Both the position numbers and the translations under genes were made by a program. A stretch of DNA of 19,149 nucleotides, from assembly GCA_002421865.1 (NCBI GenBank), contig DISE01000001.1, positions 765 through 19,913 of the forward strand, in the 5' to 3' direction. This stretch comes from Castellaniella sp. UBA6218. Its GTDB lineage: Bacteria; Pseudomonadota; Gammaproteobacteria; Burkholderiales; Burkholderiaceae_B. Positions 5,809 to 13,011 of the stretch are shown here, piece by piece (position 1 is the first letter of the stretch; the number at the start of each line of letters is the position of its first letter). The notes beneath the pieces are model-generated. The model saw only the letters and a program-made list of their open reading frames with translations. It was not told the origin of the DNA and made no database searches.

Positions 5809-6549
5809 ATGTCGAATCGGATGCCGTCCCCGGACAGGAGTCGTATCGCGGGTTTTGATCCCCAGATCCAGCCTGTCCTGCCCAGCGCGCCCCTGCCGCT
5901 CCTGCCGCCGGAATGCCTGCGTCTGGACGCCATCCGCGAGGCTTTCCGGCAACCGGTCGACTGGCAGGTCGAGCCCCTGTTCGCCCAGGCCTTCGTGCCA
6001 GGCGGCGATTCCTATGCACGGGCGCGCCAGGCCGCGGTCCTCATGCCGCTGGTCCAGCGCGAAACCGGCTTGAACGTGCTGTTCACGCGCCGTGCCGACC
6101 ATCTGCATCATCATGCCGGCCAGATCAGCTTTCCTGGCGGGCGCATCGAATCCACCGACAGCGGGCCGGTGGCGGCCGCCATCCGCGAGACCCACGAAGA
6201 GATCGGCGTCGAACAGCGCTTTGTCCAGGTCATCGGCATGCAGCCGACGCTGCTGACCACGACGCAATTCCTGATGACGCCCGTCGTCGGCGAACTGCTG
6301 CCCGGCTTTTGCCTCCGGCCCGACGAGGCCGAGGTCGCCGAGGTCTTCGAGGTGCCCCTGGCGGTCCTGATGGATCCCGGTCTGCACGTGCTGCATCGCA
6401 TGGAGACTTCGCTGGGCCATGGGCGCTGTTATTTCGCCATCCGCTGGCAGTCCCATTTCATCTGGGGCGCCACGGCGATCCTGATCCGCAACTTCTATCA
6501 CTTCCTGGCGGCCGCGCGGGGCATCAGGACGCCGGGCGCGGCCCCTTAG
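5809..6549 (+). CDS. Nudix hydrolase, CoA pyrophosphatase type
   Basis: This 246-residue protein belongs to the NudL/NUDT7 branch of Nudix enzymes, which split CoA or acyl-CoA into 3',5'-ADP and 4'-phosphopantetheine. The branch-specific motif upstream of the Nudix box is present as LFTRRADHLHHHAGQISFPGG (residues 91-111, in two parts: LFTRRADHL and HAGQISFPGG). The Nudix box continues to REThEEIG with metal-binding Glu127, Glu130 and Glu131. I prefer ATG at 5809, with GGGA a few bases upstream; ATG at 5821 is also possible. An in-frame GTG at 5779 lies inside the rplS terminator and is unlikely. Its stop overlaps the stop of the convergent cupin gene (TTAG, 6546-6549). Confidence 0.9.
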   Translation: MSNRMPSPDRSRIAGFDPQIQPVLPSAPLPLLPPECLRLDAIREAFRQPVDWQVEPLFAQAFVPGGDSYARARQAAVLMPLVQRETGLNVLFTRRADHLHHHAGQISFPGGRIESTDSGPVAAAIRETHEEIGVEQRFVQVIGMQPTLLTTTQFLMTPVVGELLPGFCLRPDEAEVAEVFEVPLAVLMDPGLHVLHRMETSLGHGRCYFAIRWQSHFIWGATAILIRNFYHFLAAARGIRTPGAAP

Positions 6550-6956
6550 CGGGCCGGCAGCACGGGAGGGGCGTTCTCGCGCTTGATCAGCACCGCCAGG
6601 AACCTGGCGGGCCGGGTGGCGCTGGCGTTGCGGCCGACAGTATGGATATCGTCCGGGCCTTCATGAAACGCCTGACCGGGACGCAGGACAGTCTCGGGAC
6701 CACCGCGCACGCCCATCACGATTTCCCCTTCCAGGACGTAAATCAGGCCGTGGGCGTCGTGCCGGTGGATGGGGTCGACCCCGCCGGGCGGATATTCCAC
6801 CAGCAGCATCAGGGCCTCCTTGCCCGGCATGTCGGGCAGATCCTGCTTCATGACCTGGGTGACGATCGGGCCTGGCGGGGGCGCGGGTGGCGGCTCGGCC
6901 GCGGATGCGCCGCAGGCCAGGCAAAGCAGCGCCGCGAAAATCTTCGGATGGGGCAT
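6546..6956 (-). CDS. Secreted single-domain cupin protein
   Basis: This 136-residue protein begins with a signal peptide (residues 1-20, hydrophobic core IFAALLCLACGASA, likely cleavage after ASA or SAA), then a Pro-rich linker and one cupin beta-barrel. Cupin motif 1 carries His64 and His66 (DPIHRHDAHG, Glu76 nearby); motif 2 is RPGQAFHEGPDDIHTVGRN with His98 and His105. These are plausible metal ligands, so a periplasmic metal-binding dioxygenase- or isomerase-like role is possible, but the substrate is unknown. A GAGGAA ribosome binding site precedes the ATG. It is the last gene of the ECF41-linked minus-strand operon, 30 bases after the dehydrogenase stop, so it is probably co-expressed. 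Confidence 0.85.
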   Translation of the reverse strand: MPHPKIFAALLCLACGASAAEPPPAPPPGPIVTQVMKQDLPDMPGKEALMLLVEYPPGGVDPIHRHDAHGLIYVLEGEIVMGVRGGPETVLRPGQAFHEGPDDIHTVGRNASATRPARFLAVLIKRENAPPVLPAR

Positions 6957-6986
6957 GGTCGTTCCTCGGTGATGGTCAGGTGGGCT

Positions 6987-7739
6987 TCAGGTGATGGCGA
7001 GGCCGCCGTCGACGCACAGGATCTGGCCGGTGATCCAGACGGACCCGGGTGAAGCCAGCGACACGATCCAGGACGCGATGTCCTCGGGCTCGCCACGCCT
7101 TCCCATGGGGATCCTGGCGCGCTCGTCGGCCTTTACCGCTTCGATCTGTTCGGGGTTCAGCTGCATCCGGTCTTCCAGGAAGCGGGTCTCGGTCGGTCCG
7201 GCAGCGACCGCGTTGACGCGGATGCCGTCCGCCGCGAATTCCAGCGCCCAGCAGCGCGTCATGTGTTCCAGAGCCGCCTTGCTGGCGGCGTAATGCGAGA
7301 GCCCGGCGGCGGCCTTGCGGCCGAAAGTGCTGGACACATTGACGATGGCGCCCGCGGCCGCTTTGAGGTGGGGCAGGGCGGCGCGCGTCAGCAGCGAGGG
7401 GCCGATGACGTTGGTGGCGAAGATCGCGGCAATCCGGTCGGCGCCGGCCTGCGCCAGCGGCAGGATGGCGCCAGCGCCGGCGTTGTTGACCAGGACGTCA
7501 AGCCGCCCCCAGCGCTGGATGGTGGTGGCGATGGTGCGTTCCGCGTCCGCTTCGCTGGCCGCGTCCGCGACGATGTAGTCGATGCCCGGCGTCTGCCGGG
7601 CAGCGGTTGCGAGACGCGCCTCGTTTCTGCCGGTGATGATCGCCCGGGTGCCGGCGGCGGCGAAGGCTTTGGCCGCCGCCAGGCCGATGCCGGCGCCTCC
7701 GCCGGTGATGAGTGCGATCCGTGGCATGGTTGTCCGCAT
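6987..7739 (-). CDS. Short-chain dehydrogenase/reductase (SDR)
   Basis: This 250-residue classical SDR has the cofactor motif TGGGAGIG (residues 12-19), NNAG (85-88) and the catalytic tetrad Asn110, Ser136/137, Tyr150 and Lys154 (SHYAASK). The C-terminal half holds RVNAVAAGPTETRF and the usual GQILCVDGG ending. The Rossmann fold implies NAD(P)H-dependent reduction of an unknown carbonyl substrate. I start it at the ATG at 7739, with GGAGGG just upstream; an in-frame ATG at 7751 overlaps the preceding gene's TGA and lacks a ribosome binding site. It lies directly behind the epimerase-like gene and is the oxidoreductase member of the ECF41-linked gene set. Confidence 0.9.
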   Translation of the reverse strand: MRTTMPRIALITGGGAGIGLAAAKAFAAAGTRAIITGRNEARLATAARQTPGIDYIVADAASEADAERTIATTIQRWGRLDVLVNNAGAGAILPLAQAGADRIAAIFATNVIGPSLLTRAALPHLKAAAGAIVNVSSTFGRKAAAGLSHYAASKAALEHMTRCWALEFAADGIRVNAVAAGPTETRFLEDRMQLNPEQIEAVKADERARIPMGRRGEPEDIASWIVSLASPGSVWITGQILCVDGGLAIT

Positions 7740-7750
7740 GGTGCCCTCCA

Positions 7751-8506
7751 TCAGCCGACCGGCGCGGCCTGGATCGACAGCCAGGTTTCCAGGGACAGGG
7801 TCCCGAGCCTGGCCTGCGCGCCGGGCATCAGGGTCGTGTCGTCGATCCGGTCGCCGAAATACGGTGCGTCGTCGTCCTGGATGATCTCTGTCGCTTCCTG
7901 TGCCGGGCGCGTCTTGCGCAGCAGGTCCGTCAGGCGGAAAGGCGCGGGGCCGGCGACTTCGCGCATGCCGTTCAGAGGCGGCTCCGCGGCGACCCGGGCG
8001 AGCGCCGCGGCGACGTCGTCCGCAGCCATCGGCTGCAGCAGGGCGGCGGGCGCGCGGATGGCGCCGTTCCGCGTGAAGGATTGGGCGATGGCGTCCAGGA
8101 ATTCGAAGAACTGCGTCGCCCGGACGATCGTGTAGGGGAGCCCGCCGTCGGTGATCAGGGCTTCCTGGGCGATCTTGGCGCGGAAGTAGCCGCTGCCGGG
8201 CAGGCGTTCGGAACCGACCACGGACAGTGCGACGTAGTGGCGGATGCCGGCGGCCCGGCCGGCGCGCAGCAGGTTGCCGGTGGAGGTGCGGAAGAACGCC
8301 ATTACGGCGCCTTCCTCGAAGGAGGGGGCATTGGTGACGTCGATCAGGATCTCGGCGCCTGCCAGCGCCCGGTCCAGGCCTTCGCCGGTCACCGAGTTCA
8401 CGCCTGAAGAGGGCGCGGCGGCCAGCACGGCGTGGCCCGCCTGCTCCAGGCATGCCGAGAGCTTGCGGCCGATGAGGCCGGTGCCGCCGATAATGACGAT
8501 GTTCAT
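7751..8506 (-). CDS. NAD(P)-binding atypical SDR (NmrA/epimerase-like)
   Basis: This 251-residue protein begins MNIVIIGGTGLIGRKLSACL with the GGTGLIG nucleotide-binding motif of atypical/extended SDRs. It continues with an IDVTNAPSFEE stretch, YVALSVVGSERLPGSGYFRAK (the central Tyr-containing region of NmrA-like proteins) and PYTIVRATQFFEF. This class includes NAD(P)-sensing proteins and epimerase/hydroxylase-like enzymes; no substrate can be assigned. The start at 8506 is set by AAGGAA seven bases upstream; the in-frame ATG at 8521 has none. Its TGA sits next to the GGAGGG of the following SDR gene, which suggests translational coupling. It is the epimerase-type member of the ECF41 gene set. 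Confidence 0.88.
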   Translation of the reverse strand: MNIVIIGGTGLIGRKLSACLEQAGHAVLAAAPSSGVNSVTGEGLDRALAGAEILIDVTNAPSFEEGAVMAFFRTSTGNLLRAGRAAGIRHYVALSVVGSERLPGSGYFRAKIAQEALITDGGLPYTIVRATQFFEFLDAIAQSFTRNGAIRAPAALLQPMAADDVAAALARVAAEPPLNGMREVAGPAPFRLTDLLRKTRPAQEATEIIQDDDAPYFGDRIDDTTLMPGAQARLGTLSLETWLSIQAAPVG

Positions 8507-8535
8507 CAGGGTTCCTTGCATGGGAATAAACGGGG

Positions 8536-8549
8536 AGGGCGCGCGCCCT
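8536..8549 (-). other. Palindromic hairpin between the AhpD-like and epimerase-like genes
   Basis: AGGGCGCGCGCCCT is a perfect 14-bp palindrome in the 71-base gap between the two genes. It can fold into a short GC hairpin in the transcript. There is no T run, so it may mark an RNA-processing or stability point rather than termination. Confidence 0.4.
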
Positions 8550-8577
8550 GCCGGACATCGAAGAGAGAGGACCTCGT

Positions 8578-9036
8578 TCAGTCGATCGCTTGCGCGGGGA
8601 TGGGCGCACTCATGCCGATGGCCATCCGGTTCCAGGCATTGATCGCGGCGATCCCCCAGCACAACTCCACGATTTCCTGTTCGTCGAACTCGGCCTGGAG
8701 CGCTGCGAAGTCGGCGTCACGGTCGCTGTGCCGGTCGGCCAGGCGGGTCATGGTCTCGGCCCAGTTCAGCGCCGCCCGTTCGCGGGCGCTGTACAGTCCG
8801 GTTTCGCGCCAGGTCGAGAGGCTGTTGATGCGTTGCCAGGTCTCGCCGTGCTTGCGCAGGTCGCGCGCGTGCATGTCCAGGCAGAAGGCGCAGCCGTTGA
8901 TCTGCGAGACGCGGGTCTGGACCAGATCCGTCAGGATCGGCCCCAGGGTGGAGTTGGAGAGGGTGGCGTTGACGCCGGCCATGGCCTTGTAGGTCTTGGG
9001 CGCGATGTCCGTCCAGTTCAGGCGGGGGTGCGACAT
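8578..9036 (-). CDS. Carboxymuconolactone decarboxylase family, AhpD-like alkylhydroperoxidase
   Basis: This 152-residue all-helical protein has the AhpD-type redox motif CAFCLDMH (Cys49, Cys52, His56) within QINGCAFCLDMHARDLRKHG, as in the alkylhydroperoxidase AhpD-core family. Members use the CxxC pair to reduce peroxides or other electrophiles. The later stretch LWGIAAINAWNRMAIG-like helix (LCWGIAAINAWNRMAIG) is also typical of the family. A GAGGTG precedes the ATG. An ECF41-type promoter lies about 40 bases upstream. It is the first gene of the minus-strand operon that includes the epimerase-like, SDR and cupin genes, so it is the direct output of the sigma factor. The physiological substrate is unknown. 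Confidence 0.92.
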   Translation of the reverse strand: MSHPRLNWTDIAPKTYKAMAGVNATLSNSTLGPILTDLVQTRVSQINGCAFCLDMHARDLRKHGETWQRINSLSTWRETGLYSARERAALNWAETMTRLADRHSDRDADFAALQAEFDEQEIVELCWGIAAINAWNRMAIGMSAPIPAQAID

Positions 9037-9076
9037 GGAATCACCTCGAGTGGGAAGTTGAAGGGTTCACACTCAA

Positions 9077-9103
9077 GACGAACGGCGATGCCGTCTTGTG
9101 ACG
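9077..9103 (-). promoter_or_regulatory. ECF41-type promoter of the AhpD-like operon
   Basis: On the minus strand, CGTCACA (9103-9097) is followed by 16 bases and CGTC (9080-9077). The ECF41 promoter described for this sigma group has TGTCACA at -35 and CGTC at -10; only the first base differs. Transcription would begin near 9070, leaving about 34 bases of leader with a GAGGTG ribosome binding site before the ATG at 9036. Confidence 0.78.
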
Positions 9104-9114
9104 GTATCGGTCAA

Positions 9115-9151
9115 CGAGGGGGCGTTTTTTGCCTTGAGACGGCCCGGCGGC
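9115..9151 (-). repeat. Partial, inverted copy of the 75-bp intergenic repeat
   Basis: Read on the minus strand this is GCCGCCGGGCCGTCTCAAGG followed by CAAAAAACGCCCCCTCG. It matches the spacer plus the first third of the tandem units at 126-264, with two substitutions (TCTC for CCCC). The copy breaks off where the second hairpin arm would start, right upstream of the ECF41-type promoter at 9103. Confidence 0.8.
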
Positions 9152-9192
9152 TAAAAATTTTCCATCCCGGCGCCTCGGCACCGGCTGGCGGG

Positions 9193-10098
9193 TCAGGGCT
9201 GCACGCTCAGTTCGCGGCCCAGGACCTGAGCCAGCCGCTCGAGCTTGTCGGGATTGCGCTGCGCGTGGATGCGGGTGATGCGCGTGCCGTCCGTTTCCAG
9301 GTACTGCGCCGATTCCAGTTTGTCGTCGATGAAGCGCAGCAGTCGCCATTGGCCTTCGGCGAGGGCGATCTCGCAGCGCACCCGGCCACGGAAGCGCAGG
9401 CAGGTCGCCAGGTAGAGCTGCGCGATGCGCTGCCCGCCCAACAGCGGCACGCCGAAGCTGGCGACCTTGCCGCCGCCGTCGCCGACCAGTTGGGCGTCGG
9501 CCGCCAGCACCGACTTGAGCGCCGTGAAGTCGCCCGTCGAGGCGGCCTGGGCGAAGGCCTGGAGCAGGCTTCGTTGCGCTTCGGGATCCACGGGCGCCGG
9601 TTTGCGTTCGTCCTTCAGCCGGGCCCGGGCGCGGTGCACCAGCTGGCGGCAGGCGGCCTCGGTCCGCTCCAGCACCCGGGCGATCTCGTCGTAGCCTTCG
9701 TCGAACACGTCCCTCAGCAGAAAGGCCGCGCGCGCCTCGGGCGAGAGCCGTTCCAGCACCGCCAGCAGGGCATAGGAGACGTCGTGCGAGCGTTCCAGCG
9801 CCTGTTCGGGCGATGGTGCGGGATCGGCCAGGTCCGTCAGATCCGGCTCCGGGAGCCAGGCGCCGACGTAGTGTTCGCGCCGGGTCCTGGCCGCCCGGAG
9901 CCGGTCGATGGACAGCCGGGTCGTGACCGAGACCAGCCAGGCCTCGACGTTGGCCAGAGCGCTCCGGTCGGCCGCGTGCCATTTGAGCCAGGCGTCCTGA
10001 ACGACGTCTTCGGCCTCGGCCCAGGAGCCGAGCATGCGGTAGGCGATGCGCTGCAGGCGGGGACGGTGGTGATTGAAAGCGAGGGTCGTATCGTGCAT
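9193..10098 (-). CDS. ECF41-family RNA polymerase sigma factor with fused SnoaL-like domain
   Basis: This 301-residue sigma factor has region 2 (RPRLQRIAYRMLGSWAEAED, residues 12-31, and DRLRAARTRR), region 4 (residues 105-165, ERLSPEARAAFLLRDVFDEG and the helix-turn-helix after it) and a C-terminal SnoaL/NTF2-like extension from about 175. Two ECF41 hallmarks are intact: HYVGAWLPEP (77-85) in the linker and DGGGKV (207-212) in the extension. In this group the fused domain replaces a separate anti-sigma factor and tunes activity. The neighbouring genes are the typical ECF41 targets (carboxymuconolactone decarboxylase, oxidoreductase, epimerase). The start at 10098 fits family N-termini; no ribosome binding site is visible. 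The gene carries its own ECF41-type promoter, so it should be autoregulated. The inducing signal is unknown. Confidence 0.94.
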   Translation of the reverse strand: MHDTTLAFNHHRPRLQRIAYRMLGSWAEAEDVVQDAWLKWHAADRSALANVEAWLVSVTTRLSIDRLRAARTRREHYVGAWLPEPDLTDLADPAPSPEQALERSHDVSYALLAVLERLSPEARAAFLLRDVFDEGYDEIARVLERTEAACRQLVHRARARLKDERKPAPVDPEAQRSLLQAFAQAASTGDFTALKSVLAADAQLVGDGGGKVASFGVPLLGGQRIAQLYLATCLRFRGRVRCEIALAEGQWRLLRFIDDKLESAQYLETDGTRITRIHAQRNPDKLERLAQVLGRELSVQP

Positions 10099-10109
10099 AT
10101 CGGCATCCA

Positions 10110-10136
10110 GACGATCGATGTCCTCATTTTGTGACA
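10110..10136 (-). promoter_or_regulatory. ECF41-type promoter of the sigma factor gene
   Basis: On the minus strand, a perfect TGTCACA (10136-10130) is followed by 16 bases and CGTC (10113-10110), the full ECF41 consensus. The predicted start of transcription, near 10103, is only about five bases before the sigma gene ATG at 10098. The mRNA would therefore be almost leaderless, which agrees with the absence of a ribosome binding site. Confidence 0.82.
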
Positions 10137-10207
10137 ATCCGGACCATTGGGCCAGGGCTGGGAAAGAAGACAGGGGGCGGTGGCCGCGCGATTCGCGTGA
10201 ACAGACC

Positions 10208-11107
10208 CTAGTACCGCCGGGCCGCTTCGTTTTCCGCCAGGATGCGCATGTACAGGGCATGGCGTTCGGCGCGGATGTCGCCATGCTCGACGGCCGCCAG
10301 CACGCCGCAGCCCGGTTCATGCCGGTGCGTGCAGTTGTAGAAGCGGCATGCCTCGATCGGGGCGGCGAATTCCGGAAAACCCTGTTCGATGTCGTGGGCG
10401 CTCAGATGCTGCAGGCCGAAGGCCTGGAAGCCGGGTGAATCGATCAGGCCGCCGCCGTCTTGCAGCGGGTAGAGCTGCGTGCGGGTGGTCGTGTGGCGAC
10501 CGGTGCCCAGCGCCTCGGAATGCGCCTGGGTCGCCGCCAGCGCGCCTGGCACCAGCGCGTTGAGGAGCGTGGACTTGCCCATGCCGCTCTGGCCCAGCAG
10601 CAGCGTGAGACGGTCGCGCAGCAGGGGACTCAGCCGGGTGCGGACCTGGTCCGTGTCCAGGGCGCTGAGCGTGATGACGGGCGTGCCCAGGGATTCCACG
10701 GTCGCCAGCCTCGCGCGTGCGGCACCGGCGCCGGGCAGGTCGGCCTTGTTCAGCACGATGAGGACCGGCACCCCGGCGCTGGCGGCCGCCACCAGGGCGC
10801 GCCCGGTCAGGTCGTCGGAAAATTCGGGTTCCGGCGCGAGCACCAGCAGCAACTGGTCGATGTTGGCGGCGAACTGTTTGCTGCGCTGGGCGTCGGAACG
10901 GTAGAACAGGTTGCGGCGCGGCAGGATGTCCAGAATGACGCCTTCCTGGCGGCCCTCGGGCCGCACGCGCACCCGGTCGCCCACGGCCGGCCCGGATTTC
11001 TTGCCCCGCGTGTAGCATTGGCGCCTGTCGCCGCCGTCGATCTCGACGTCGTAGTGGCGTCCATGGGAGGCGACGACGCGGCCCTCCAGCGCGGCGGGTT
11101 CAGCCAT
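10208..11107 (-). CDS. rsgA: Ribosome small-subunit-dependent GTPase A
   Basis: This 299-residue circularly permuted GTPase helps the late maturation of the 30S subunit. An N-terminal OB-fold (residues 8-65) is followed by the permuted G motifs in order G4 (NKAD, 120-123), G1/P-loop (GQSGMGKST, 172-180) and G3 (DSPGF, 223-227). The C-terminal zinc knuckle is complete: Cys254-x4-Cys259-x-His261-x5-Cys267. I chose ATG at 11107; an in-frame TTG at 11122 is possible. The start overlaps the end of the M48 protease gene by eight bases, so the two are translated from one transcript. The P-loop has Gln/Met where the common form reads GPSGVGKS, a tolerated change. Confidence 0.95.
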   Translation of the reverse strand: MAEPAALEGRVVASHGRHYDVEIDGGDRRQCYTRGKKSGPAVGDRVRVRPEGRQEGVILDILPRRNLFYRSDAQRSKQFAANIDQLLLVLAPEPEFSDDLTGRALVAAASAGVPVLIVLNKADLPGAGAARARLATVESLGTPVITLSALDTDQVRTRLSPLLRDRLTLLLGQSGMGKSTLLNALVPGALAATQAHSEALGTGRHTTTRTQLYPLQDGGGLIDSPGFQAFGLQHLSAHDIEQGFPEFAAPIEACRFYNCTHRHEPGCGVLAAVEHGDIRAERHALYMRILAENEAARRY

Positions 11108-12344
11108 CGCGCAGGTGCGCAATCCGCACGGGAGCCGGCGGGTGACTGTCGTACCAGGCGGAATGGACCGGGTCCGGCGTCAGCGTGGCGGCGTTGTCGT
11201 CGTAGAGCTTGACCAGCGCGCTGGCCAGGGGCGCCGCGCCGCACTGTCGTATCGCGTAGCGGTCGGCCTGGAACTCGTCGCGCCGCGACAGCAGGCTGGC
11301 GATGGGCGTGGACCAGAATGTCAGCACCGGCAGGGCCAGCATGAACAGCACCAGGGCCAGCCCGTCGTTGGGACGGCCCAGTTGCGGGATGACGCCCAGG
11401 CCGGTGTAGAACCAGAGCTGGGTGGACAGCCAGGCCAGCAGGTGCAGCAGCACGCCGGCCGTCACGAAACTGATGACGATGCGCCGCAGGATGTGGCGGT
11501 GGGCGAAGTGGCCCAGTTCGTGGGCCAGGACGGCTTCGACCTCCTCGGCGTTCAGACGAGCCAGCAGGGTGTCGAAGAACACGATGCGGCGATGGCGGCC
11601 GAAACCGGTGAAATAGGCGTTGCCGTGGGCGGAGCGCCGTGATCCGTCCATGACGAACAGGCCCGACAGGCTGAAATGGCAGCGTTTGGCCAGGGCATGG
11701 ATGCGCTGGCCGAGATCGGGGTCGTCCAGAGGCGTGAAGCGGTTGAACAGCGGGGCGATGAAGCTGGGGTACAGCCATAGGACCAGCAGATTGAAGCCTA
11801 CCCAGACGCCCCAGGCCCACCAGGCCCAGTCGGTGCCGGCCGAGCGCATGATCCACAGGATGGCGGCCAGCAGCGGGGTGCCCAGCGCCAGGGTGACGGC
11901 CAGCATCTTGAGGGCGTCGGTGACAAAAAGGCGTGGCGTCATGCGGTTGAAGCCGAAACGCGCTTCCAGGCGGAAGGTGCGCCAGGCGGAGAAGACCAGC
12001 CCGACGGTCCCCAGGAGGGCCAGCACGGCGCCCACCAGAGCCATCTGGCGCCAGAGTTCGGATTCGATGAGGCGGCCCAGGGCGAGGTCCAGGGCCTGAA
12101 GGCCGCCCAGCAGGGTCAGGCCCAGCAGCACGGCGGCCTCGACGATGCGCTCGACCATGGACAGCTGGCTGCGGGCCACGGTGTAGTCGGCGGCGCGCTG
12201 GTGGCTGTGCAGGCCGACCCGGTCGGCGAATGCCGCGGGGACAGCGTCGCGGTGGGCGAGCACATGGCGGATCTGGCGGCGCGCCAGCCAGTAGCGCAGG
12301 AGCAGGTCGCCCAGCAGGCAGGCGAGAAACAGAAAGGTCAGCAT
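11100..12344 (-). CDS. M48-family integral membrane zinc protease (Ste24/CAAX-type)
   Basis: This 414-residue protein has multiple membrane segments: one at the N-terminus (LTFLFLACLLGDLLL), others near 68-90, 101-120, 145-168, 175-197, and two after the active site (about 290-310 and 325-350). The zinc site is HELGH (275-279), in VLAHELGHFAHRH, with the third ligand Glu357 in DEFQADRYA. This arrangement and the N-terminal Peptidase_M48_N-like region match Ste24-type proteases, whose bacterial relatives probably serve membrane protein quality control; prenylated CAAX substrates are not expected in bacteria. The ATG at 12344 starts directly at the first membrane segment. It overlaps rsgA downstream and is divergent from orn with a 55-base gap. 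Confidence 0.93.
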   Translation of the reverse strand: MLTFLFLACLLGDLLLRYWLARRQIRHVLAHRDAVPAAFADRVGLHSHQRAADYTVARSQLSMVERIVEAAVLLGLTLLGGLQALDLALGRLIESELWRQMALVGAVLALLGTVGLVFSAWRTFRLEARFGFNRMTPRLFVTDALKMLAVTLALGTPLLAAILWIMRSAGTDWAWWAWGVWVGFNLLVLWLYPSFIAPLFNRFTPLDDPDLGQRIHALAKRCHFSLSGLFVMDGSRRSAHGNAYFTGFGRHRRIVFFDTLLARLNAEEVEAVLAHELGHFAHRHILRRIVISFVTAGVLLHLLAWLSTQLWFYTGLGVIPQLGRPNDGLALVLFMLALPVLTFWSTPIASLLSRRDEFQADRYAIRQCGAAPLASALVKLYDDNAATLTPDPVHSAWYDSHPPAPVRIAHLRDG

Positions 12345-12374
12345 GTCCGTCCGGCCAATGTGCGAAAATCGGTG

Positions 12375-12388
12375 CTTTGCAAGCAAAG
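12375..12388. promoter_or_regulatory. Inverted repeat in the M48 protease/orn divergent promoter gap
   Basis: CTTTGC-AA-GCAAAG is a 6-bp inverted repeat in the only 55-base space between the two divergent starts. A TTGCAA and a TATAGGAT that could serve as weak -35/-10 parts for orn overlap or follow it. It could be an operator, or chance. Confidence 0.3.
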
Positions 12389-12399
12389 GATTATAGGAT

Positions 12400-12945
12400 A
12401 TGGCCGCAAACGATCAGCGCCTGATCTGGCTGGACATGGAAATGTCGGGCCTGGACCCCGAAAAAGAGCGCATCCTGGAAATCGCCATGGTCGTGACCGA
12501 ACCCGACCTGACGCCGGTGGCGCAGGCTCCGGTCCTGGTGATCCACCAGGACGACGCCGTGCTCGACGGCATGGACAAATGGAACCAGTCCACCCACGGC
12601 AAGAGCGGCCTGATCGACAAGGTCAAGGCCTCGACCCTGACCGAGTCCGCGGCCGAGGACGTCCTGCTGGCGTTTCTGGCGCCGCTGGTGCCGGCCGGCA
12701 AGTCGCCGATGTGCGGCAACACCATCGGCCAGGACCGCCGCTTCATGGTGAAATACATGCCCCGGCTGGAAGCCTACTTCCATTACCGCAATCTGGATGT
12801 CAGCACGTTGAAAGAACTGTCCCTGCGCTGGAAGCCCGAGGTCTATCGCAGCTTCGTCAAGGCCAGCAAGCACGAGGCCCTGGCCGACATCCAGGAATCG
12901 ATCGACGAGCTCAAGCACTACCGGGAACATTTCATCCGCTTGTGA
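12400..12945 (+). CDS. orn: Oligoribonuclease
   Basis: This 181-residue DEDDh 3'-5' exoribonuclease degrades very short RNAs (including pGpG from cyclic-di-GMP breakdown) to mononucleotides. The catalytic set is complete: Asp12 and Glu14 (IWLDMEMSGLDP), Asp112 (GNTIGQDRRFM), His158 and Asp163 (KASKHEALADIQESI). The length and the motif NLDVSTLKELSLRWKP match Orn throughout. The ATG at 12400 sits close to an AGGAT; an AAAGGA lies further up. It is divergent from the M48 protease gene and is followed by acpS in the same direction after 66 bases. Confidence 0.97.
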   Translation: MAANDQRLIWLDMEMSGLDPEKERILEIAMVVTEPDLTPVAQAPVLVIHQDDAVLDGMDKWNQSTHGKSGLIDKVKASTLTESAAEDVLLAFLAPLVPAGKSPMCGNTIGQDRRFMVKYMPRLEAYFHYRNLDVSTLKELSLRWKPEVYRSFVKASKHEALADIQESIDELKHYREHFIRL

Positions 12946-13011
12946 CCCGCGCCGGGCCGTCGGGCGCGGCCCCGGGCGCGCTTCGCCCTCGCTGTTTCTT
13001 CGGAGTCCTTC

